A stretch of DNA of 64,000 nt from Carettochelys insculpta (taxonomy: Eukaryota > Chordata > Testudines > Carettochelyidae): positions 30,534,598-30,598,597 of the forward strand of contig NC_134138.1 of assembly GCF_033958435.1 (NCBI RefSeq), in the 5' to 3' direction. This document shows positions 22,296 through 34,365 of the stretch, piece by piece. The notes under the pieces are model-generated. The model worked only from the letters and a program-made list of their open reading frames with translations. It was not told the DNA's origin and searched no databases. The position numbers were made by a program, and so were the translations under genes. Every line of letters begins with the position of its first letter. Position 1 is the stretch's first letter.

Positions 22296-23785
22296 AGAGA
22301 TACCTGAGCCTTTATCTATCATCTTTGGAAAATCATGGGAGACAGGAGAGATTCCAGAAGACTGGAAAAGGGCAGATATAGTGCCCATCTATAAAAAGGG
22401 GAATAGGAATAACCCAGGAAACTACATGCCAGTCATCTTAACTTCTGTGCCAGGAAAGATAATGGAGCAGGTAATTAAAGGAATCATCTGCAAGCACTTG
22501 GAAGGTGGTAAGGTGCTAGGGAACAGCCAGCATGGATTTGTAAAGAACAAATCATGTCAAACCAATCTGATAACTTTCTTTGATAGGATAACGAGCCTTG
22601 TGGATAGGGAAGAAGCGGTAGATGTGGTATACCTAGACTTTTTAGTAAAGCATTTGATACGGTCTCACGTGACATTCTTATAAAACAAAGTAGGCAAATA
22701 TAATTTAGATGAGGCTACTATAAGGTGGGTGCATAACTGTCTGGATAACCGTACTCAGAGAGTAGTTCTTAATGGTTCTCAATTCTGCTGTAAAAGTATA
22801 ACAAGTGGGGTTCCTCACGGGTCTGTGTTAGAACCGGTTCTGTTCAATGTCTTCATCAACGATTTAGATATTGGCATTGAAAGTACGCTTATTAAGTTTG
22901 CAGATGATACCAAGCTGGGAGGGATTGCAACTGCTTTGGAGGATAGGGTCATAATTCAAAATAATCTGGATAAATTGGAGAAATGGTCTGAGGTAAACAG
23001 GATGAAGTTTAATAAGGACAAATGCAAAGTGCTCCACTTGGGAAGGAACAATCAGTTTCACACATATAGAATGGGGAGATACTGTCTAGGAATGACTACA
23101 GCAGAAAAGGATCTAGGGGTTATAGTGGACAACAAGCTAAATATGAGACAACAGTGTGATGCTGTTGCAAAAAAAGCAAACATGATTCTGAGATGCATTA
23201 ACAGGTGTGTTGTGAACAAGACACGAGAAGTCATTCTTCTGCTCTACTCTGCACTGGTTAGTCCTCAGCTGCAGTATTGTGTCCAGTTCTGGGCACCACA
23301 GTTCAAGTAAGATGTGGAGAAATTAGAGAGGGTCCAGAAAAGAGCGACAAGAATGATTAAAGGTCTAGAGAATGTGACCCATGAAGAAAGGCTGAAAGAA
23401 TTGGGCTTGTTTACTTTGGAAAAGAGAAGACTGAGGGGCGACATGATAGCGGTTTTCAGGTATCTAAAAGGGTGTCATAAGGAGGAGGGAGAAAACTTGT
23501 TCTTTTTGGCCTCTGAGGATAGAACAAGAGGCAATGGACTTAAACTGCAGCAAGGGAGGTTTAGGTTGGACATTAGGAAAATGTTCCTAGCTGTCAGGGT
23601 TGTCAAACAGTGGAATAAGTTGCCAAGGGAGGTTGTGGAATCTCCATCACTGGAGATATTTAAGAACAGGTTAGATCAATGTCTGTCAGGGGTGGTTGAG
23701 ACAGTGCTTGGTCCTGCCATTGGGGCAGGACTCGATGTCCTCTCGTGGTCTCTTCCAGTCCTAGTATTCTGTGATTCTATGGTAA
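22296..23785 (+). pseudogene. CR1 LINE, 5'-truncated reverse transcriptase with 3' end
   Basis: Begins inside the RT fingers (SWETGEIPEDWKRADIVPIY) and runs in the order expected for CR1: PVILTSVPGKIMEQVIKG, NSQHGFVKNKSCQTNL, VYLDF, SGVPHGSVLEPVLFNVFIND, KFADDTKLGG (catalytic FADD intact), HLGRNNQ, then the C-terminal LERVQKRATRMIKGLENV and VVKQWNKLPREVVESP. One extra T near 22641 breaks the YLDFSKAFD motif, further damage follows at 22680-22700, and an in-frame TAA interrupts at 23308. It ends at TTCTGTGATTCTATGG, the typical CR1 terminus. ORF1, the endonuclease and early RT are missing, as in most CR1 copies. Confidence 0.92.
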
Positions 23786-24533
23786 GATGAACTTTTTTTT
23801 TTCCTAGCAACATCCAACATGACTAACATCTTGGGGTTTACTTGTGAAATCATACTTAAACTAAACAGCGTAGAGAGATTCTTGAAGACTGATGCATTAC
23901 AGAGTGAACTGAGTTACTTGTGAGTTGATGCACTCAGCCATATCCTTATCTTTAGCCACATCACTTTCTCCCAATAAGCAGTTTTCCTTATGAAGTTTCA
24001 TCCTTGCAGTTAGGCTTCATATCATCATCTTGCACTGCTTGACACATATTCCTTTTTTATCTGGGGAACGAATTACTTCAATATGTTCCCAGTTAGAATT
24101 TCACTCACGTGTAGAATAATGGTTTTTCTGTAGCAAAAGTGTGTGGGACTATAAGAAGTTCTGTGTGTGCTCAGTAGTGTCTTCCCTTTATTCTTTCCAG
24201 TCTGGTGTGCCTTTCTATGCTGCTCCATTCCTTTTTGATATATTGTCTCTCTGTCTTTAAGACACTGTCTTAACTATATAGACCTCTGCCATGCTTGACC
24301 AAGTTCCATCACTGTGTAAGACCAGAACAAAAACAATTCTATCCCGCTTGAGTCTTTCTTTGCAGATGTTACTTTTTCATCTGCTGAAACACAGACATTG
24401 AAAGTGCAGAAATTTTAAGAAGCAAGAGCTAATACTTAGGCTGGACAGACTAGAGCCATTAATTCATTTTTAGGAGACTGTTAGCATATATATAACCTGT
24501 TTGTGATGAGATTGAAACATGGAGCTATACATA
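23786..24533. other. No gene seen
   Basis: Stretch between two CR1 pieces, AT-rich, no supported frame or repeat. Confidence 0.5.
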
Positions 24534-24652
24534 TCTCATAGAGCTGGAAGGGACCTTGAGAAGTCATCAAGTCCAGTCCCCTGCACTTGCAGCAAGACCT
24601 GTCACCATCCCTGACAGATTGTTTTTCCTCTAAATCTAACCTGTCCCTTGAA
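24534..24652 (-). repeat. CR1 3'-end fragment
   Basis: CTCATAGAGCTGGAAGGGAC followed by CAAGTCCAGTCCCCTGCAC is the reverse complement of the CR1 3' region. The fragment is cut at about 24652 where the Penelope-like terminus begins. Confidence 0.8.
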
Positions 24653-25090
24653 TGGTGACAGAGGGATAGCTGTGTTAGTCTCTATTCTGTCAAAACAAAA
24701 AAGAAGTCATGTAGCACTTTGAAGACTAATAAAATAATTTATTAAGTGATGAGCTTTTGTGGGACAGACCCACTTCTTCAGATCGTAGCCTTACCATAAC
24801 AGACTCAATTTATATAGCATAGAGGTCCAAAAATTCTTATCAAGGTTGGCAAATCAGAAGAGCAGAGGGACGGTGGAGGCAGAGTTGGGGTGGTGGAGTG
24901 GGGAAGTTTAGTTAGATAAAACATCAAAGTATGTAAAAGTGTCCTTATAATTGGTCTGGAAATTGCTGTCCCTGTTCAAACCACATGTTAATATGTCAAA
25001 TTTGAATATGAATGTTCTACAGGATCTCTAATTCAGGTTTATGAATGTTTGGTGCTCACTGAGAGAAGTAAAACAAATTGACAGGGCCAG

Positions 25091-25724
25091 ATGAATACAC
25101 AGAAACCCAACTACTTCAAGATAGGCCCAAAAAAGCCAATAACAGACCACCACATCATTACCTACAGCCCCCAATTCAAACCACTGCGTTGCATTGTTAA
25201 AGATCTACAACCTATCCTAAATCATGATGCCACACTCCAGAAGGCCCTAGGTGACAGGCCTGTTCTTTCCTATAGACCACCTCCCAACCTCATGAGGATT
25301 CTCACTAGCAACCGTAGGCTATACCACAAATGCTAATCCTGGAACCTTTCCTTGCAACAAGCCCCATTGCCAACTTTTTCCACATGTCTGTTCTGGAGAT
25401 ACCATCACTAGACCTAACCATGTTAATGACAGAATCATGGACATATTCTTCTGTTCCTCAGCTAACATCATAAATGCCATCGTGTGCCAACAATGCCCAC
25501 ACACCATATATATAGGACAAGCTGCAAACACACTTCGACAAAGAATGAATGGACATAGAACAGACAGCAAAAAATTCCAAATACACAAACCTGTCAGCCA
25601 GCCCTTTAATGGAGTGGACCATTCTGTTAAAGACCTGAAAGTTTGTGTTCTACTGAAAATGGACTTTAGCAACCATGGACAGAGGGAATGCTTAGAACTA
25701 ACATTCATATTCAAAAACAAGTAG
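25091..25724 (+). pseudogene. Penelope-like C-terminal region with GIY-YIG endonuclease domain
   Basis: The first frame (25091-25336) has HIITYSPQFKPLRCIVKD and LQKALGDRPVLSYRPPPNL, like the segment after RT in Penelope-like proteins. After a frame change the second (25437-25724) has NAIVCQQCPHTIYIGQAANT then LRQRMNGH, the GIY-YIG-type nuclease core with conserved Tyr, Gly and Arg. GIY-YIG domains nick DNA to start target-primed reverse transcription. The reverse transcriptase itself is absent and the frame is broken, so the copy is dead. The stop codon is followed within a few bases by the terminal repeat. Confidence 0.75.
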
Positions 25725-25906
25725 TAGTCCTGTGGCACCTTGTAGATTAACAGCTATTTTGGAGCATAAGCTTTTGCAAACAAAGATCTGCTTTGTCATT
25801 CAATTTTGACACATTAACACGCGGTTTGAACAGGGACAGCATTTAGCTGACCCATTATAAGGACTCTTTTACATACTTTAATGTTTTATCTAACTCTTAA
25901 CTTCCC

Positions 25907-27257
25907 TCTGTTAGGCAACTACAAGAAAAGTGCAGGGAGCAGAACAAACCTCTGTGTATTGCCTTCGTCGACCTGACCAAGGCATTTGACCTCATCAGCA
26001 GAAAAGGTCTGTTCGCGATTCTGGCTAAGATTGACTGTCCCCCTACTCTGCTCCACATTATTAGGGCCTTCCATGAAGGCATGAAGGGGACCATCGTATA
26101 CGACGGATCCACATCCGAACCCTTTGAGATTCTCAGCGGAGTGAAGCAGGGGTGTGTGCTGGCTCCAGCACTGTTTGACATCTTCTTTGCAGTTTTGCTC
26201 AAATATGCCTTTGGAACTGCTACAGAGGGCATCTCTCTCCGCACGGGAACGGACGGCAACCTCTTCAAACTGTCGAAGCTTAGAGCGAAGACCAGGGTGC
26301 TTACGAAGCGTCTGAGGGAGTTACTTTTTGTTGAGGATGCAGCTATTGCTGCTCACGCTCAGCAGGAACTGCAGTCACTCATAACTCACTTTGCGGATGC
26401 ATGTATGGAATTTGGCCTCACAATCAGCTTAAAGAAGACTATGAACTGGAAGTCGTCCATGAGTTCGTGTACCTAGGCTCAATGATCTCGGACAACTTGT
26501 CACTTGATAGCGAGATCAACAAGCGCATTGGAAAAGCCGCCACAACGTTCTCCAGGCTGACGAAGAGAGTATGGGCTAACAATAAGCTCACTGTACACAC
26601 CAAGGTGCAGGTCTACACAGCCTGTGTTTTGAGCACACTGCTGTACACCAGTGAAACATGGACTTTTCGCTCAAAACAAGAGCAGCAGCTCAACACATTC
26701 CACATGCGCTGCCTTAGGCGCATACTTGGTATCTCGTGGCAGGACAAGGTCCCCAATAGCGCAGTGCTTGAGAGGGCAGGCACCGCCTCCATGTTCACCC
26801 TTCTCAGACAGAGGCGTATGCGCTGTCTGGGCCATGTCTCACGCATGACGGATGGCCGAATACCGAAGGACCTCCTCTTTGGCGAACTGGTGTCTGGAAA
26901 GAGGCCAAAAGGGTGACCTAAATTGCGCTACAAGGACACGTGCAAGCGTGACCTCAGCGCTCTCTCTGTCGGTGTGAACACCTGGCATTCGCTCGCCTCA
27001 GACAGGCATGCCTGGAAACGGAGTGAAGGAAGCTCTTGTTATGTATGAAACTACCTTGGTGAAGGAAGCGGAAGACAGGAGAGCCCTCAGGGAGATCCAT
27101 GCCTGTGACACCAGAGCAACATCTGCCTACTGCTGCTCACAGTGCAGAAGGGACTACCACTCCTGGATTGGATTGCACAGCTACAGAAGACGCCGCTCGA
27201 ATCAGTCCAACTGGGGCGCAAACCCATGATCCCTTGGGATCGAAGGATGCCTACTAC
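25907..27257 (+). pseudogene. RTE-like non-LTR retrotransposon, 5'-truncated insertion
   Basis: Blocks in order: LCIAFVDLTKAFDLISRKGL (about 25955), DGSTSEPFEILSGVKQGCVL, LLFVEDAAIAAHAQQELQSL (the FADD position is here FVED), EFGLTISLKKT, EFVYLGSMISDNLSLDSEIN, YTSETWTFRSKQEQQLNTFH, MRCLRRILGISWQDKVPNSA, RRMRCLGHVSRM, then a region near 27125-27190 recalling a C-terminal zinc finger. A 9-bp TAACTTCCC flanks it (25898-25906 and 27258-27266), a clean target-site duplication. A short deletion near 26440 and a stop at 26914 break the frame. Clade assignment (RTE-like) is from motif style only. Inserted in the Penelope-like element. Confidence 0.8.
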
Positions 27258-27510
27258 TAACTTCCCCACCCCACAACCCCCTCCCACCCGCTGTCCCTCT
27301 GCTTTTCTCATTTGCCAACCTTGATAACAGTTTTTCTAATTTGTAAACCTTGATAACAATTTTTGGATCTCTGTGCTTTATATAGTGAGCCTATTCTGGG
27401 AAGGCTGTGAATTGAAGAAGTGTGTCTGTCCGATGAAAGATCTTCACCTAATAAATCATTTTGTTAGTTTTCAAAGTGTTAGATGACTGGTTTTTTTGTT
27501 TTGATAACTT

Positions 27511-27597
27511 GTCCCTGAACCTTGAAAGAGTCCCTTTGACACAATCATGGGTATGCAAGGCCAGTGCTCTAACCACTGAGCTATCCTTTCCCCCAAT
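27511..27597 (-). repeat. tRNA-derived SINE fragment
   Basis: The reverse strand reads GGATAGCTCAGTGGTTAGAG, a tRNA A box, followed at an approximate tRNA distance by a degraded B box (AAGGTTCAGG). No full tRNA cloverleaf fits, and the head resembles turtle tRNA-derived SINEs. It is truncated next to the Penelope-like terminus. Confidence 0.55.
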
Positions 27598-27605
27598 GTA
27601 ATTGT

Positions 27606-28262
27606 ATCTGTTTTTTTAATGAGAATTTATTTATTTATTTTAAAAAAAATCTGATTTAAATAAAAATGAAATTTTTAAAAGTAAATCGTTGATTTTTTTT
27701 TTTTTAAAACCCATCCTGGAATTGAGCTAATCAGAGCTCAGCTAGAGAGATTCTAGAAAATGAGATTGAGGCCACCGAGATATGCTTAGTGCATGATGTT
27801 GGTGAGAGATACTTGATATCTCCTGGAGTTAGAGTGCTAACGCTTCTAATGACTTTACTAGTCTCTTACACCCACTAGCACTCCGACTGGGTCCATCACA
27901 GGAACAACCCCCTAGTATATAGTACATGACCTTTTTGTGCCATATTTATAAAGCTTTACCAAAAAGTTAGATTTTTTTTTCAAGATTTTTATCTTTGTAT
28001 ATAATAGCATACTTGAATTCAAAGGTTTTGACAGAGGCACCATGGTTGATTCAGCACATTTATTTTTTATTTACATTTTTAAGACACAAAAATAGTAGAG
28101 GACTTAACATATTTTGTGCTAAATTCAGATTTCAGTTTAAACAGTTTTATTTCAAAAAAGAAACGTAATTTAAATAATAAAATCTGATTTAAAATTTTAA
28201 AAAATCCAGGGGTTTTGATTTTTTTTTTAAATCAGAATTTTATCTTCTACTGGAGATGATTA
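27606..28262. repeat. AT-rich repeat bounded by GATTTAAAT-type motifs
   Basis: The left edge has CTGATTTAAATAAAAATG and a T-run followed by AAAACCCATCCTGG; the right edge has ATCTGATTTAAAATTTTAAA, AAATCCAGGGGTTTTGATTT and a T-run. The edges look like related terminal sequences of one old element. No coding frame. A similar patch is at about 21880-21945. Confidence 0.4.
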
Positions 28263-29093
28263 AACCCTTATTTACTCATAGAATCCCAAACTGGTTTGTC
28301 ATGTCTAGTCACATGGCAGCTCTTTTTCCTTGTGTTCAGCTATTATTAAATATAGGTAAAATCATTTTCTGTTCAGAAGAGGTGGTGCACAGTTTTTAGA
28401 GTGGTGGTGATCCATGACGCATTCTCTTTAAAGATGTGTTCCACACTGAAACACATCAAGAATTCCTGTATTAAATGTTTAACATTTTAATTGCTTCCAA
28501 TTGTACTAAACAACTTGTATCTTGAATAACAGATTTGTGTCTAAACACAATGTCTCAATGTTAAATTTAACTCACCAGTTACCCAGGAGATTAGTTATTC
28601 CTTACTTTTGATTTTGTCTTTAGTTTGATGTTACAGTTGTTTAATGACTGTGCTCTGTTTCTGCTGTCAGTAATGTTCCTACCATTTGTAACACTGCATA
28701 AAACCCAGTATCTCTTTCATCAGTGCTAATGGAAGTGGATGAGAGTATGAGGTGATGGAAACATTTTATTTCCTAAACACTTTTGTTTGCCCTTGATTTC
28801 AGTTACTCGAGAGGACACTGATCTTTCACAGCTGTTCCAAATGCAACTGTTCTACGGCCCGCCCGCCCGCCCCCCGCTATGCAGATATCTGCCTGTTTCT
28901 AAACTCTTGATGACACAGTATGGCCTTTGAAAAAGTCACATGCGAAGTGATTTGTGTGGATATTAAGCATAAGCAATGTTAGGTACCTTATGACAGAAAA
29001 TTAAAAGTTCAGACATGAATGGTGAGAGACGACTGAACACCCTTTTTTTTTATAAAAGCAACCTCAAGTTTGCACTTTTTTCAGTCTATAACT
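28263..29093. other. No gene seen
   Basis: Nothing supported. A short GC burst, a CCGCCCGCCCGC run near 28858-28875, stands out from AT-rich surroundings but is too small to interpret. Confidence 0.5.
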
Positions 29094-29742
29094 CAGTGAG
29101 GGCAACCTAGGCTAGGGAGTGGGCCACATGACTGTCGCTCCATCTCATGGGCCAAAAGATTGTCGTAACCAAGATGGTCTTCCGGGATATGGTAGTTTTG
29201 CTGACAGTGCTTACATACCTAGAATTTGAGGAGTGTGCTAATTGAACCATAGCAGTACTTTGTTTGGATTTAGAGGGAGCACATGATTCTTAAAATGCTG
29301 TATGCAATCAGTTCATGTGCGCTTGCTTAAAGTGTGTGTCACTTTTATAATATCGGTAGGGAAAAAACCCTGTGCAGACAAAAACCATCAGAATCTGGCA
29401 GAACAAGAAGTCCTGTGGCACCTTACAGACTAACAGATATTTTGGAGCATAAGCTTTCGTGGGCAAAGACCCACTTTATCAGATGCAGCTGATGAAGTGG
29501 GTCTTTGCCCACAAAAGCTTATGCTCCAAAATATCTGTTAGTCTATAGGGTGCCACAGGACTTCTTGTTGTGACCGTACTTCTTGTTCTCCAAGATACAG
29601 ACTAACACGCCTACCTCGCTGATACTTATCAGAGTCTGGCAACTCCTGTGCCTGGGCAATGGTAAACAAAATGTCTCACGGGCCACACATAAAATGCCAA
29701 TGGGCCATATATGGCCCATGAGCTGCAGGTTGCCCACCACTG
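29094..29742. mobile_element. Non-autonomous hAT element with a Penelope-like insertion
   Basis: The left end CAGTGAGGGCAACCTAGGC is complementary to the right end GCAGGTTGCCCACCACTG. Flanking octamers CTATAACT (29086-29093) and CTATATTT (29743-29750) agree at 6 of 8 positions, fitting the 8-bp hAT duplication. The interior has GGGCCACATG and GGGCCATATATGGCCCATG phrases typical of this repeat type. A head-to-head pair of Penelope-like ends (29402-29610) is inserted in it. Confidence 0.65.
29402..29610. repeat. Head-to-head pair of Penelope-like termini
   Basis: 29402-29484 (AACAAGAAGTCCTGTGGCAC to ATCAGATGC) is the near-perfect inverted copy of 29487-29570. The shared core TTTTGGAGCATAAGCTTT is also in the Penelope-like terminus at 25762. 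The right side continues with CAGACTAACACG, the usual outer end of these termini. Confidence 0.8.
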
Positions 29743-32700
29743 CTATATTTTTTTACTGTATTAGTTTCCAGCATTCGGTCTAAAGTTTTTTACAATTTTG
29801 TTTTATCTGTTACATTTGAAATTGCATGGATTAACCTAATGCTCAAAATCTATAGTGTCTAAAAAGCTTATACTGTAATGATTACCATTTAAGTAGCTAG
29901 ATAACTAGTACATTAGTTCTTAACTAAATTCCTGTCAGATTATGGCAAGGTCTAAATATAAAATTATATTAGTAGTGGGCATAAGTAAATTTACATTTTG
30001 TGTGAAGGCACAATGTCAATTCTGATAGAAAAGGAAATGTCAGTTTAGCTTATGGAAATGTTCCTTAAAATTATCCTTGTTCTCGGTTATCCTTCTAGAG
30101 CATTGCAAGCTTTCAGCTGTGATTCACGGATACTAACTTCAGTAGCAGATGTGAGCCTGAAGCTTATTACATGTTTTGCCAGATGTTTCATTTATCATTA
30201 GGGCAACCTTGTGGTTTGGTTATATCAAACGCTGAGAAATCAGAATTCAGACTATATTTTAAACATGTTATGAATGCTTACATTTAAAGTTAAAAACAAA
30301 CCCTTTCGTAACTTGAATGAGTTTTGTGGTCTCTCGTATGTATTTATTTATTGTATCCATGTTGACTCCAGGATATTAGAGGCAAACGGTGGGTGAAGTA
30401 ATATCTTTTATTGGATCCAAATTTTGCCACTAGAAGTAGGTCCAATATACGATACTATTTCACCCACTTTGTGTGTCTAATATTTTTTGTTTTGAAGCGT
30501 GTCACATTTTAATTCTATTTTGTAACTGATTATGTATTTTATATTATCTGTATTATATATATTACATATTTTATAATTTAAATTTCACTGATGACTTTGT
30601 AGAGCTGTGTAAGGTATTCCTGTTGTATTCTAGCAATATCTGTTGCATACTGGAATTGAATTACTTATAAAGGAAAATTATTTTAAGAAATAAAACAATC
30701 AGATATTTAAGAAACTGAACAGATTCTCTGTTACTATTTTGCATTTGTAGTATTGTGACTATTATAAAAGCTTTGAAATAAAACAAAATGTTGATATTTA
30801 TAAAAAGTACAGGATTGGATTATAAGTAAGTAGTAAAACCCTGTATTGTGTTTTAATACTTAGGTTACAGTTAGTTGTTTTTTTTTATTGGTTTGCATCA
30901 GATTTTGCATTTTTAGCAGTTGCTGTGGTTCTGAGCTTCAGGAAAGGATGTTATATAATCCTGATTTTGGTTCCCTTTCTCCTCCCCAGTACCAGTCAGT
31001 TGTAGTTAAACAGCTTTAAGAAGATGTCAGGTAGGATCACTAAGTGAGAATGCAAAAAAGTTAAGTTTTAATGGTTTTGCTTGTCCTATGCAGAACTGAA
31101 CAGCTGTAGCTAAAATTAAAGTTCAGTTTGAGAGTAAGGAAGAGATGGATTATAACCATGCATTTCTCTTATTCTTTCTATGTCTCCTTTCTTTACTCTG
31201 CAGGTCAGACATGGAGCTGTAGGAAGGCTGGTGTACCTACATGCTATATTTGCATGTTTTTTTCAATTTCCTATCATGCAGCTTAGTATTCTCTTATAGA
31301 GTCTTTTGTTGTGTCTCTTTGTATCTTGAACATGTAGTCTTTAAGGCACTTCTAATTTTTTTGACCTGTGTATTGAAAGTGTGTGAAACTTTCCTGTAGG
31401 ATATGGGACTTTGAGGTGCCTTTACCAATTGTAACTACGGTGATTTGCTATGTGAAAGGAAAAACCTGTAAGTTCTATGTTCATTAATTTTCATACTGAA
31501 TGCTGCAGCATAATCAGTGACCTGTGGTATAGAACTTGTTTTGGTACTTGCTCACATGTATTTCTGCCCTTAAATAAGAGCCGTGGTTTAATTTCCTTTT
31601 TTCTTCTCACCTCTCAGAACTTATTCCTATGCTAACTAAAATATAGGGGAAATGTTAAAAACAAAATGCAGTTTTTAAGTAGATGATTGATGTGATGTTT
31701 GAGAGCCATATAAACATCTATCTGTGAGGTAGGAAAAACATTTTTAAAATTGGCAGGATTTTCTGTTAGTGATTTGTTTCTATTACCATAATCCATACTC
31801 ATAGTTTCTTCACCTTCAGTTAGGAGCTTTCTCTTATAGTCACGACTCAAGTTAAGTTTTAAAAAAAAAAAATCATTATTACTGTCGTCTTCCCATCAGC
31901 AGTTGGTGGAGGAGGGTAGCTAGTGTGGTTAGAGCGGTGACTGGCTGTGTGCTTGGGTTTAGGGCAGCTGAAGTTGCAGAATAAGGTGAGGGGAGATTAT
32001 CACCAACACTCATGCTGCTGCTGCCGCCTCCACTGGCTTGCGACTGCGGGGCAAAGGTGTCAGATTGCTACCATACACAGCCACAGTGCACTCAAGTGAC
32101 TAGGAGACACTATAGCTCAGTCCCACCTGTGGTTTAGCCCAATTGTGTCAATCGTGCTTTGGGTCATAGCAAAGGTGCCATTTAGGGACGTCGAGGAGTG
32201 GGTTCTGACAGTGGGAGTATCTTTCCCCCACTTCACTAAATGAAGCTGCACCAGCCCCATGGGTTGCAAACGAGAGCCCCAGCTGTCCAGAATTGTCACA
32301 TAACCTGAAGGGGGGCAGTTCCACTCACCATCTCTGCCTTCTTTAAATACAGCCCCAGCAGGCTAGAGCCCCTCACGTGGGAGTTCAGACCTGGATTATA
32401 TTTTGACCATGAAATCAGACCGTAACAAAAAAATGACTGGCTATACTGTCTAGCTTCCTCAAATTTTTCAGCGTTCACTCCTTAAAACACCTTTTGATTT
32501 TCATAGTCTTTGTGTGCATGTATTTACCCTCTATTTTCCTTTTCCAGCTAATTTACATGAGAAAGTAGCTCTCTAACATATACAGCAGTAGCCTTGACCT
32601 ATTTCCATCTGGGCTTCCCTTCTGATCTAGAGTGTGTATTTATTGTCTTCACTACTGATGGCTGAAACTTTCTTCATCATTCTTCTCAATCTAAGTACAG

Positions 32701-33356
32701 TCTCTAGCACAGTACATCATGTCATTTTACTCATCTACTTTCATAGCTGTGAGATCATGTTTCTGTCCTGCTTTGCTTGTCTGCTGAACAACATTTTTAT
32801 ATACCAGCTTTGTTGTAAGACCGTATGACGTTGAGGGTCTGGTGTAGTTGAGTTTTTTACCTTCAGTCCTTTCATTTCTGTTCTTGATGTTTTACCTAAG
32901 CTTGCCAACCATGTTTGTGTACTCTGGCTGATTTTGGTACAGTTTGGGTAACCAAATGTGCTTTGAAATTGCTAACCCTTATATTACAGTTTGTGAAACC
33001 ATTTTTATTGCATGTTGAAATGGTCCCTACTCAGTGACCAAAATAATTTTAACCCACATGCATTAACCAAAGATTTTATAACCTAATAAAGTGAGTGTTT
33101 GTTACATTTCAAAAGGTATTGAGGTTATATCTCTTTGGGATTATGTAATGTTCTAACTGTGAAATCTCTCACCAGGCTTGTAATACTTTAACAAAAATAT
33201 TTAAAGGCAGAATGAGGAACTGCTGCTTTGAGGCATAACAGTGTCTATTTAAATAAAATTTCTTGAAAGACTGGTTTTGTTTCTGAAAGTTTAGGTTTTG
33301 CTCATCTATGTATAACCTAACTTGAATGACAGGCAATTTTAATTTTTGTCAGAATA
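29743..33356. other. No gene seen
   Basis: AT-rich, with no convincing exon. One foldback repeat at 30376-30482 is listed separately. A moderately GC-rich stretch at 31900-32310 has no frame that I recognise. Confidence 0.45.
30376..30482. repeat. Foldback repeat with GGTGGGTGAAGTAATATC arms
   Basis: GGTGGGTGAAGTAATATC and TTTTATTGGATCC on the left are matched in inverse orientation on the right by GGTCCAATATACGATAC and TATTTCACCCACTTTG. The sequence resembles a common turtle/bird repeat phrase (TGGGTGAAATAT...ATTGGACCAAC). About 107 bp, no coding content. Confidence 0.5.
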
Positions 33357-33722
33357 CAGTAGAACCTCATTGAACACACTCAAGTTCCAGCCTCTGGGAA
33401 TTTCAGATCAGGTAATTTTCCCATGGCTTAGCCATCTTCTGCAACCATGCCTGCCCATTGGACTTTAGGGCGTTACATCTTTTTTGGCTGAAATCTTCTC
33501 ATTAGATAATATAGTTTTGTGTCTAGAGTGTGGCCAGATCTTTGTAAATGGAGAAGCTGCCTTTGAGTGCAGACTTGGTTTGCTGAGCCTGTTTTCTTCC
33601 TCTTCCTTGCCTTTCTTCCTCCCTTCTCAAATAAATAAATAAAAAATCAATCCACCCCACCCTCAATTATCCAAAAATTCCAGTTGTCCCCCAGAGGCTT
33701 TTTAGAAAAAGCAAGGTTGTAT
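33357..33722. repeat. Possible pogo/Tigger-like MITE
   Basis: Starts TA-CAGTAGAACCTCATTGAA, close to the CAGTAGAACCTC ends of Tigger-type elements. The right edge AAAGCAAGGTTGTA is only weakly complementary. Two inner segments (TTCCAGCCTCTGGG near 33384 and CCCCAGAGGCT near 33689) are also opposed. Low certainty. Confidence 0.35.
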
Positions 33723-34039
33723 GTATTGCTGCCACGAAGGTGAATGGACATTTTCTAATAACTGATGTTAACCCTCCAGTTTGCGATGTTCCCCCAGTTT
33801 CCCATAATTCTTGTTACAGTCCTACTAACTTTTTACTGTTTATATCTTGATTTTTACTGCTTTTTCTAGAGGAAAAATTAAATATACAGACTTATTTCAG
33901 ACACACCTCTGCAAAACTATCCATCCTCCATATATAGTTGCTGTTGAAAAGTTCAAATTACACACACAACCTTCTTAAACATGTTTTCTGGTTTTAGCAC
34001 TCTGGTATCAGTAGAAAGTCAGTTCATTGCAACATGGAG

Positions 34040-34365
34040 AAAGTTCAGGGGGAAGGCTTATCTGGAAATACCCAAAGAGAGGTTGACTTATTCAATATCT
34101 TTATTGCAGTAGCAACTGCATGAGTAGAGGTCTCCGCCAAGATCAAGGGCCTTCTTATGTGCAGTACAAATGGTACTAAGATACTCTCTCCCATAGAGCT
34201 TACAATTTTAAAAGAGAAGATAGAGACAAAAAAAAACAGATAACAAGGGGAAATAACTAGTCCAGGGTTACACAGCAGGTCGTTATTTGAACTGGAAGTA
34301 GAACTCAGGTATCCTGACTCATAGTCTAGTGTCCTCTTCATTAAACCATGCTGCTTCTCTGTGTT
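34040..34365 (-). repeat. MIR/CORE-SINE-like copy
   Basis: The reverse strand begins AGCAGCATGGTTTAATGAAG, has GAGTCAGGATACCTGAGTTC, then TGTGTAACCCTGGACTAGTT, and ends with TGTAAGCTCTATGGGAG and a GTACAAATG-like 3' part. This order is that of MIR-type SINEs. It is moderately diverged, so old. Confidence 0.6.

Larger units (their letters stand above)
24653..27505 (+). mobile_element. Penelope-like element with inverted terminal regions, carrying an RTE-like insertion
   Basis: The left region (24653-25012) starts with GATAGCTGTGTTAGTC and has TTATTAAGTGATGAGCTTTTG. After the coding part, the right region begins at 25725 with TAGTCCTGTGGCACCTTGTA and continues at 25790-25907 and 27258-27505 as the reverse complement of the left region: ACATACTTTAATGTTTTATC against GATAAAACATCAAAGTATGT, and CCTTGATAACAATTTTTGGA against CCAAAAATTCTTATCAAGG. 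The inverted part is interrupted by a non-LTR insertion (25907-27257). Penelope-like elements are known to carry such pseudo-LTRs in either orientation. RT is missing; only the linker and GIY-YIG region remain. Confidence 0.7.

Noticed and set aside
27511..27597. A genuine tRNA gene on the minus strand
   Set aside because: Only the A box is good; acceptor stem and B box do not pair or match, so it is a SINE fragment.
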